Shown piece after piece: positions 1 through 6,259 of a DNA stretch of 15,345 bases (position 1 is its first letter; each line of letters opens with the position of its first letter). This DNA is from Spirochaetales bacterium. Its GTDB lineage: Bacteria; Spirochaetota; Spirochaetia; JAGLYY01. The position numbers were made by a program, and so were the translations under genes. The DNA is taken from NCBI GenBank assembly GCA_023131935.1, contig JAGLYY010000057.1, positions 1 to 15,345 of the forward strand, in the 5' to 3' direction. The notes beneath the pieces are model-generated. The model did not search any database, was not told where the DNA came from, and saw only the letters and a program-made list of their open reading frames with translations.

Positions 1-59
1 AGCCTACAGCCTATCTACCTATAGCCTTCCCCCTACAGATTCCTCGATTACCCGGAAAA
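1..59. repeat. Short CCTA-type degenerate intergenic repeats
   Basis: This non-coding stretch precedes the stop codon of the minus-strand gene at 60. It is made of imperfect 7-8 base units such as AGCCTAC, AGCCTATC, TACCTAT, AGCCTTC and CCCTAC. Bases 10-29 match the reverse complement of 15326-15345 at 18 of 20 positions, so the same element sits inverted at the other end of the window. I read it as a short dispersed intergenic repeat. Any role in transcription termination is a guess. Confidence 0.5.
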
Positions 60-1124
60 TCAGGTTTTATGTGCAAGATATTCCCGGTATTTCGCCGGAT
101 CACTCCTGAAACCGATAATTCTGTTTGAAGTCGCCTGTTCAGATTTTTTTAACGATGCCCTGGCTTCTTTGATAAGCTGGCTGCCCCGCATCAACCTTCC
201 ATTTCGACTTGATAATCCTATGGCTATCCGCAGGGAAGAATCATGGACGGTTAATTTTTCCCTGAAAGACTCCAACTTCCTGATACCCTGATAAAGATCC
301 ATATTGGGCAGAATAACGCTGTATGCAAGGGAGCCATGCTGGAAGGTGAGGTCCCTGAAGGGAAAACTGGTATGAACAACCGAAGAGAGCCTTTGTGTGG
401 CTATCTTACCGGATTCTATGGTGACTATCGCGTACACCAAATCCTGATCGAAAGAAGCGCTTCTTTCGAGCTCAAAGGTTAACCGCTCCTCCTCATCACC
501 CGGTGTACCGGTATAATCTACCTTATTATAGTTTTTACCTTTTGAAATATGAGATGATGTCCGCTCTTGGTTATCTAATCTGCGAAAGGATGGTAAGAGG
601 GTAATGAGGACAACAGTAAAAGCCATATAGATAAGAAGGAATAGAAGGATACGCTTCATTCTAAGAATTATTTCCTCTTTCGTAAGTATGGTATAAATAG
701 CATCAAGAGTCAGCTGGGTATCCGGAACAGGGGAGTAGGTTATCGTGAGATTTGTTTCGAAAAGATCGTCATAGACATACTCTACAGGAAAGGACAATCT
801 GTCAGCTGATATGTTCCCGAGATAGCTTTCATCCTCAAAACGGAGATATTCTAACTGATTATCCCCGGAAAGCAGGAGAATACCCCGAAGCCGTGGATTA
901 CGACGCATAAAAGTCGTAACAGTATCACTGAATGTTTCCTGTTGGATCCCCCCCGGAGTAAGAAGCACGGAGGTTACAAGATTCTTCAGCTCAAGGAAAT
1001 TGCGGTCAGCCCAATCGATTCCCCTTGTTCTGTCGAGAAGAGAGGTGAAAATAAAAAAAGAGGACAGAAGTACGAAGAGTAAGATGCTGAAAAAAGTATA
1101 AATTCTGGTAATCGTCTTTTCCAT
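60..1124 (-). CDS. Membrane protein with degenerate GGDEF-like domain
   Basis: The protein is 354 residues and probably an inner-membrane sensor. Two hydrophobic segments (about residues 9-30 and 158-178) flank a predicted periplasmic domain of about 125 residues. After a short linker, residues 211-340 follow the outline of a GGDEF domain: an ERLTFELERS helix, a strand YAIVTIE, a strand AYSVILP, a helix LESFREKL, a strand LRIAIGLS, and a final KEARASLKKSEQ helix before RIIGF. The GG(D/E)EF active site is replaced by HGSLAYS (263-269), so diguanylate cyclase activity is not expected; a ligand-sensing or partner-binding role is inferred. I chose the ATG at 1124 because it starts just before the first membrane segment. 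Longer reading frames would run into the divergent gene at 1217. No clear Shine-Dalgarno precedes the start, and a TATAAT box lies only 6 bases upstream. The GGDEF assignment rests on pattern alone. Confidence 0.8.
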   Translation of the reverse strand: MEKTITRIYTFFSILLFVLLSSFFIFTSLLDRTRGIDWADRNFLELKNLVTSVLLTPGGIQQETFSDTVTTFMRRNPRLRGILLLSGDNQLEYLRFEDESYLGNISADRLSFPVEYVYDDLFETNLTITYSPVPDTQLTLDAIYTILTKEEIILRMKRILLFLLIYMAFTVVLITLLPSFRRLDNQERTSSHISKGKNYNKVDYTGTPGDEEERLTFELERSASFDQDLVYAIVTIESGKIATQRLSSVVHTSFPFRDLTFQHGSLAYSVILPNMDLYQGIRKLESFREKLTVHDSSLRIAIGLSSRNGRLMRGSQLIKEARASLKKSEQATSNRIIGFRSDPAKYREYLAHKT

Positions 1125-1130
1125 GACATC

Positions 1131-1160
1131 ATTATACGAAAAATACGGGAAATGTGTTAG
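1131..1160 (-). promoter_or_regulatory. Candidate promoter of the GGDEF-like membrane gene
   Basis: On the minus strand a perfect -10 hexamer TATAAT (1131-1136) lies 18 bases downstream of CTAACA (1155-1160), a 4 of 6 match to the -35 consensus. The -10 ends 6 bases before the ATG at 1124, so transcription would start at or next to the start codon. With no Shine-Dalgarno visible, this suggests a leaderless or near-leaderless mRNA. Confidence 0.4.
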
Positions 1161-1216
1161 AAAAATTTCTGTTCTATCCTCTCTATCTTTAGTAATATAA
1201 AACGAGGGGGTTGAAG

Positions 1217-2047
1217 ATGAAAAAAAGAAGAAGAGCCCTTCCTCCGGGGTGGTATCCGGAAAGCCGGGATGAAATAACAAGAGTCTTTTCCTCCTGGGAA
1301 AGTGATCTTCCAACTGCAACTGCAAACGGAATAGCAGGTATCGTTCCCCATGCAGGATGGACCTTTTCAGGTCGTCTGGCCTACAGGGTCTTCAGGGAGC
1401 TCGGGCGTGAGGTGGAGACTGTTATTGTAGTAGGGGGGCATTTACCCGGGGCAGCTGGAGTTTATGCGGCTATTGACGACCTCTTTGAAACACCTCTCGG
1501 AGAAGTCCCGGGGGATATGGAATTACTGGAATGTCTATCCGCAAAGCTTTCTCTTAAAGAGGACAATCACCCTGACAACACTGTTGAAATTCAACTACCC
1601 ATGGTGAAACATTTTTTCCCCGAATCACAACTGCTCTGGCTGAGATCATCACCCGAGGGGGAGGGAAAGGGTCTCGGTTTATTACTTCATGAATGCGCCT
1701 TAAGCCTCGAAAGGAAGATCGTCGTTATCGGAAGTACAGATCTTACCCACTATGGCCCGAATTACGGGTTTATGCCCCGGGGAACAGGCAAAGAGGCACG
1801 GAACTGGGTAAAAGAGGAAAACGATAGACAGGTGATTAATGCTTTTCTTACTATGGACAGAGAGGCAGCAATTGAATCCGGAGTAAAAAAAATGGCTGCA
1901 TGTTCAGCCGGAGGAGCTTTAAGTGCTATGGAGTTTGCCGGGGCTTCAGGGTGCGGGAGAGGAGAGTTGCTTGAATATGGAACGAGCTACGATATCCATC
2001 CCTCTGATTCCTTTGTAGGATATGGAGCGATCATATACAGAGCCTAA
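1217..2047 (+). CDS. MEMO family protein (AmmeMemoRadiSam system protein B)
   Basis: The protein is 276 residues, typical for the MEMO1/AmmeMemoRadiSam B family. Family landmarks are present in order: PHAGWTFSG (44-52), VVGGHLPG (71-78), TVEIQLPMVKHFFP (122-135), GSTDLTHYG (172-180) and a Cys in MAACSAGGAL (229). His45, His75 and His178 match the three metal-ligand histidines of human MEMO1, which belongs to the dioxygenase-like fold. In bacteria the family is usually linked to AMMECR1 and radical-SAM partners, and the system's function is unsettled; neither partner is encoded here. The ATG at 1217 has a strong purine-rich ribosome site (GAGGGGG, 1204-1210) 6 bases upstream, so I prefer it to the TTG at 1211, which directly abuts that site. 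The stop overlaps the stop of the convergent gene by 4 bases. It is a soluble protein with no signal peptide. Confidence 0.88.
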   Translation: MKKRRRALPPGWYPESRDEITRVFSSWESDLPTATANGIAGIVPHAGWTFSGRLAYRVFRELGREVETVIVVGGHLPGAAGVYAAIDDLFETPLGEVPGDMELLECLSAKLSLKEDNHPDNTVEIQLPMVKHFFPESQLLWLRSSPEGEGKGLGLLLHECALSLERKIVVIGSTDLTHYGPNYGFMPRGTGKEARNWVKEENDRQVINAFLTMDREAAIESGVKKMAACSAGGALSAMEFAGASGCGRGELLEYGTSYDIHPSDSFVGYGAIIYRA

Positions 2048-3699
2048 CGCTCCAATACTCTGTTGAGCACATCAATAGTCCAATCCTTAACCTCTTCAAG
2101 GATAAATTTCCCGGATACGGGTTGTGTTCCATATTTCTTCCGCTGGGTAGCTGCCGCGGGGTAAAGAGTGGTCCAGATATCCCTGTTTTCCGGGGATAAC
2201 TCCCAGAGGTATTTTGCAAGAGGACAATCGGGAATTTGAAGATTCTTCAGATTATCGCGGAATTGTGTGAGAAATTGGCACCAACTTGATGATGAGGGAC
2301 CCGCACTGAAAAAAGAGGGGATATGGTCTTTCACTTTAACTCCCGATTCCGGTAAGGAAAGGGGAATTCCCATTCCAGGTACTCCAATAACCCGGCCATG
2401 AAGATGAACTGCTGAATGTTCCAAACGTTCTTTATAACTGATCATCGGTTTCGTTGTGTATCTGAAAACATCACCAAAAGGTTCCTTTTGAATACTCTTA
2501 TTCCTGAGGATGAAGGAGAAAAAGAGAGATTCTACCGGATGAACCCTCCCTGCTTTAGAACGGAAATAGGGATAAATATAGGTCCCTCGGCTGTAAGCCT
2601 TGCCCTCAGGGTATGAGAAGTCAGCTCCGAAAAGATAAATCTCCCGGGCACCCAGGCTATCTGCAAGGGAGACAGCCGCATGGCTGACATTGCCCCCGGA
2701 AATATCAATCAGGGGAAATTTTCGCCAGTAGGTATTGATGTACCGGGAAAAAGGATGGCCGCTGGTAAAGAATACAAGGTTGTCCGTGAAACGGGTAAGG
2801 TCAGTGGGGGAGGCAAGATCGAGGACAAGGGGGATTTTTTCCGGAAACCCCGACAGAAAATGATGATAGGAAATGTGCTGACAGTCAATAGAGATGACGA
2901 GGTCCGGTATTACACCCACCTGAAGTAACGCTGGAAGAGATGTATCAGTGGCAATGAGAAAAGCATTCCCCCTCATCTCTTTTATCTGGGGAATCTGCAT
3001 TTCCAGTGAAGGTCCGGCAGCGGTAACAAGGGCTTTTCGAATCGGAGAAAGAGTTGTAGTTGATTCCTCAGCGGTCTGCAGATTGGCAATACTGTTTAAG
3101 AACCACTTCTTGCCGAAGTAAGCCTGGACTGTGTAATCGTCCGCGACAGTACCGATGACATCTTTAATCGTATGTAATACTTCCATAAAGTAGTCTTCAT
3201 CGGTATTAATACGGGTCCTGAGGGTGAGGGTTTCAATATCGCCTGTCAGAGCCGGAAGATACTGGGAAAGAAGAAATTCCGAAATACGATCTGGAGATTC
3301 GTCGACAAGGAAAGAGACCCGGGGGTCCATAATAAAATGATGTAAATCTATTTCTGAGATTATTCGCTTGAAAAATGAGAGGTCCCGTTCAATAACCAGG
3401 ATTCCGGAAACCATCTGATTTTTCAAAAGAGGGGTTATATGGTAACCGGCTCCAAAACCAAGGCATACGATATATCCCCTCCCCGAGCAGGTGGAAGCCA
3501 TCCGCTCCCCTTCCTTTACCGGATCAAATCTGCTATGAAAAGGTTTGCCTGAATTTGAAAGAGATGGGATAGAATGGCCCGATTTCGACAAAGAAAACTC
3601 AATATTTTGTGCGGGGTTAATGGGACCAAGTTTTATCGAGAGAGAAGGGTTTCGCGAAGCGAGGGCCAGAAGATTTCTTTTCAATATTCCATTATCCAT
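2044..3699 (-). CDS. Maf/DUF115 (MptE-like) glycosyltransferase-like protein, paralogue 1
   Basis: The protein is 551 residues and belongs to the motility-accessory-factor family (DUF115, often annotated 6-hydroxymethylpterin pyrophosphokinase MptE-like). Visible features are an N-terminal Rossmann-like segment with GFGAGYHITPLL (81-92), the core signature ALVTAAGPSLEMQ (223-235), PDLVISIDCQ (265-274), and GGNVSHAAVSLADSLGA (335-351) leading into YLFGADFSYPEGKAYS (355-370). In Campylobacter, Aeromonas and Magnetospirillum, Maf proteins transfer nonulosonic sugars to flagellin; no acceptor or sugar-synthesis gene is visible here, so the substrate is unknown. The start ATG shares its A with the upstream TGA (TGATG), and GAGG lies 7 bases before it, implying translational coupling. 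It is last in a four-gene operon. The N-terminus aligns with the upstream paralogue (IEFSLSKSG against IELYLSRSG; RFDPVKEGE against PYDPIKEAR). Confidence 0.87.
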   Translation of the reverse strand: MDNGILKRNLLALASRNPSLSIKLGPINPAQNIEFSLSKSGHSIPSLSNSGKPFHSRFDPVKEGERMASTCSGRGYIVCLGFGAGYHITPLLKNQMVSGILVIERDLSFFKRIISEIDLHHFIMDPRVSFLVDESPDRISEFLLSQYLPALTGDIETLTLRTRINTDEDYFMEVLHTIKDVIGTVADDYTVQAYFGKKWFLNSIANLQTAEESTTTLSPIRKALVTAAGPSLEMQIPQIKEMRGNAFLIATDTSLPALLQVGVIPDLVISIDCQHISYHHFLSGFPEKIPLVLDLASPTDLTRFTDNLVFFTSGHPFSRYINTYWRKFPLIDISGGNVSHAAVSLADSLGAREIYLFGADFSYPEGKAYSRGTYIYPYFRSKAGRVHPVESLFFSFILRNKSIQKEPFGDVFRYTTKPMISYKERLEHSAVHLHGRVIGVPGMGIPLSLPESGVKVKDHIPSFFSAGPSSSSWCQFLTQFRDNLKNLQIPDCPLAKYLWELSPENRDIWTTLYPAAATQRKKYGTQPVSGKFILEEVKDWTIDVLNRVLER

Positions 3700-5228
3700 C
3701 AGTAGACCTCACTGTGGGTGTAAGTAGTATCGATGATACGATAGAGTGCGGAGCGGCACTGTATTAATTCTTTATCACAATCAGAGAGGGTTGAGACCTT
3801 TTTGATAAACCTGAAATAAGATTCAATATCCGCGTATTTTAAGAGATCGTGCAGTAGCGGGTCATGTGTTTTTTTCAATTCTGAAAGAGATGAAAGATCG
3901 GAACGCCACTTCTCAAGAAGAATATCAATGGAATTCCCATTGGAGTCGCTGGTAGTAATTTTTAAAGGTTGCATCGGTCCTCTCTTTTCAATAAGTGATT
4001 TGAACTCATTCTCATCGAGGGAGATCATACCGGTTACCGGCTGCCCGGCAGGGAAAAGCCGGTAGATGGGGAAATCTAATGTATGTATGAAGCGGGAAAA
4101 CCAACCCGCATAGGTCCTTAGAGCCGAGGTTGTCGCGGACTTCCCGGCTAAAAGCCCTTGGGAAAGAAGACGTTTAAGGTAAATAGTTGGCAGAGGAGAA
4201 AATCTGCCTGAAGCAGCTTCAATGAACTCATCAAATGTATGCGGTTTGCAGTGAGACTGAAGTCCATTTAGTGAGAAATCGAGGCCAGCAAAAATGACTG
4301 GAGAAAAACCGATATTTCTGGCAAAAAAGAGGGCAGAACCTGAAACCGTTCCATTCTCCGGAATGAGGAAAGGCGGTTCACCGATTAAATCAAACAGAGA
4401 TCTCTCAAGTTCGGTTCCCTGGGAGAAAAATACCTTTGGAGCATTGAAAGACTCAGGCAGAGGTTTTGCAGTAAGGGGTAAAACAGCTGGTATTGAATGG
4501 TAATAATGCAGATGAAAACCCGCGAAGAATCCAGGATCAGTATGAATAAAGAGATCAGGAACAATTTGGTTAGCCGATAGGATCCTGAGAGAAGAGGGTA
4601 GGGCCATCAGCACAAGGTTTTTCCGATAGGTCCGTAGTAACGAAATTGACTTATTCAGAGATGGACCACTTGCGGCTATAACAATCGGGGAGGAATTAGA
4701 TGTAATCCTGGAAAGTGATTGTGTCTGGGCCACGTTTCTTATTGCGTTTTTAATCCATTGGGACCCGAAGCTGCGGGTAGTCTTGATAGATCCATTCCTT
4801 TCACGGATATATTGTGCCACCTCCCTGGTAATATTTTTTACTTCTGAAGGAAAAACCCTGGAAGATGGGGGCCATTCTATTATACGAACACTCTCAAGAT
4901 ACATATCAGGCAGGTTTTGAAAGAGAAAATCCCGAATCGGGATTCCCCCCTTTGAAAACCAGCCGATATTTTCATGTATCATCCTGTTTTGCAGGAAAAT
5001 TTCATCTGTGTATAATGAGATTATTCTAATACCAGGGTATTTTTCCAGTAGAGCTAGAGATAAATAATTTAAACCTGGAGCGATAAGCACAACGGTCTCT
5101 ACCCGATTAGAAAACATGGTGTGTATATATTTCCGGGCTTCTTTAATTGGATCATAGGGGGAGTGGATATTGATGTCCTTTACCCGGGCAGAGGGTTTCC
5201 CGGACCGGGATAGGTAAAGTTCAATCAT
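3699..5228 (-). CDS. Maf/DUF115 (MptE-like) glycosyltransferase-like protein, paralogue 2
   Basis: The protein is 509 residues and a diverged relative of the next gene in the operon. It shares the opening IELYLSRSGKPS and YDPIKEARKYI (25-35), the central PIVIAASGPSLNKSISLL (181-198), VPDLFIHTDPG (223-233), and NGTVSGSALFFA (292-303) followed by VIFAGLDFS (311-319). The N-terminal nucleotide-binding-like segment (VVLIAPGLNYLSLALL, 46-61) is less canonical than its paralogue's GFGAGYH, and conservation falls off in the C-terminal third. The likely role is sugar transfer to a surface or flagellar protein, by family analogy only. The start is uncertain. I chose the ATG at 5228, which overlaps the upstream stop as ATGATTGA; in-frame ATGs at 5276 and 5303 would extend further into the upstream gene, and none has a convincing Shine-Dalgarno. 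The stop shares one base with the next start. Confidence 0.82.
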   Translation of the reverse strand: MIELYLSRSGKPSARVKDINIHSPYDPIKEARKYIHTMFSNRVETVVLIAPGLNYLSLALLEKYPGIRIISLYTDEIFLQNRMIHENIGWFSKGGIPIRDFLFQNLPDMYLESVRIIEWPPSSRVFPSEVKNITREVAQYIRERNGSIKTTRSFGSQWIKNAIRNVAQTQSLSRITSNSSPIVIAASGPSLNKSISLLRTYRKNLVLMALPSSLRILSANQIVPDLFIHTDPGFFAGFHLHYYHSIPAVLPLTAKPLPESFNAPKVFFSQGTELERSLFDLIGEPPFLIPENGTVSGSALFFARNIGFSPVIFAGLDFSLNGLQSHCKPHTFDEFIEAASGRFSPLPTIYLKRLLSQGLLAGKSATTSALRTYAGWFSRFIHTLDFPIYRLFPAGQPVTGMISLDENEFKSLIEKRGPMQPLKITTSDSNGNSIDILLEKWRSDLSSLSELKKTHDPLLHDLLKYADIESYFRFIKKVSTLSDCDKELIQCRSALYRIIDTTYTHSEVY

Positions 5229-6257
5229 TTTCGATTGGGAGGGCTTGCTTAAGAAGAGATTCAGCTGTGTCACCATCAACCGGAAATGACCGAATAATTG
5301 CATCGAGCAGGGGCATCTGCTCGTTAAAATATCCCTGCATAGTCTGGAATATCTGGTGGGTAAGAAGGTCCATATCGTTCATAAGATGTCCTGATACCAG
5401 GAGAAGGACGAAATTCTTTTTGTAAATATAAACTTCGCCTACACCGGAGACAAGAGAAGATAGAATTTTCAGGATATCCTGTTTTATCCGGTAATATTCC
5501 ACATCTCCCTCTTCCTTTGTGATTTTTAAGGGGAGTATCAGAAAATGTAAACAATCATCTTTTTCTCTTGCCTGATCTATGTGGAAGTCCATAGCGGTAA
5601 AAAGGTCAGTTAATGCGCTAATTTCAGTACCCTCAATATGCAAAATACTAAACAACTGACTTTCAGAGAGGATAACCCCTGTAGTGTGAAGAAGAGATGA
5701 AATCTCTGAGAATCGGGTATCCAAACTTTCCGGGAATGGCGAAGCGTCGATAATGAAAAAACAGGCGAATATCTTTCCATCAAGAGCTAACGGGAGGAGA
5801 TGAAGATGCTCAAGCATGGAAAATTCACGAATCGAAAAGAAAGATTTGAAAGGTTCAAGCTCATCTTTTACGCAGGATCGAGGCAATGGATCATCGTTTA
5901 AAAGAACGATCTCAGGAGGAACAATAAGATGATGACGGGTGGTAGGATCGAGCCCTTTTGAAGCCCAGCAAACCAACTGATTATCCTCCCGGTCAAGGAT
6001 GAGTAAAGCCCCTTTATGAATATTGAAGAAATCAGCATACAGGGTAAACAGCTTTTCCGGGGCATCCAAACCTGGCGTAACGTTCTCAATGCGTGTGTGG
6101 ATATCATCAAAATCCCAAACGTTCTTATCGACCTTTACAGAGGTTGGTTCAGCAGTTTTTTTTTTACCGCCTGGGAAAATTTCTGGAAACGCAGGGCTTT
6201 ATTGAGAAACCCCCCGCTGCTGTTACGATGTTTTTCAAGTTTAGCAAGTAATCCCAT
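5221..6257 (-). CDS. GAF-like / degenerate-GGDEF protein, frame broken at an A10 tract
   Basis: As read, the ATG at 6257 opens a 40-codon frame ending at TAA 6135-6137. Its N-terminal sequence, MGLLAKLEKHRNSS to FSQAVKKK, reaches ten A (minus strand, 6156-6165). From that run a different frame stays open to the TGA at 5221. Reading one extra A, or slipping -1, joins the two into a 345-residue protein (VKKKTAEPTSVKV at the join). Residues about 64-205 resemble a GAF domain (LFTLYADFFNIHKGALLILD, then LPLALDGKIFACFFII), and about 210-340 resemble a GGDEF domain without its active site (YIYKKNFVLLLV in place of the GGDEF region). No usable start exists in the downstream frame except a TTG at 6069 without a ribosome site. 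It follows the acidic-protein stop by 2 bases (TAA-TT-ATG). It could be slippage-expressed, phase-variable, a pseudogene or a sequencing error. Confidence 0.7.
6156..6165 (-). repeat. A10 homopolymer tract at the frame switch
   Basis: Ten consecutive A on the coding (minus) strand lie 31 codons into the GAF-like gene, read as GTA AAA AAA AAA CTG in the first frame and GGT AAA AAA AAA ACT in the second. The tract contains the A-AAA-AAA heptamer typical of -1 ribosomal slippage and is long enough for RNA-polymerase slippage or replication-slippage phase variation. Which of these applies, or whether one base was lost in sequencing, cannot be told from this read alone. Confidence 0.75.
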
Positions 6258-6259
6258 AA

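Noticed and set aside
1125..1325. N-terminal extension of the membrane sensor gene to a TTG at 1325
   Set aside because: The extension overlaps the divergent MEMO gene and its ribosome site and puts a Phe-rich non-homologous stretch before a good start next to the membrane segment.
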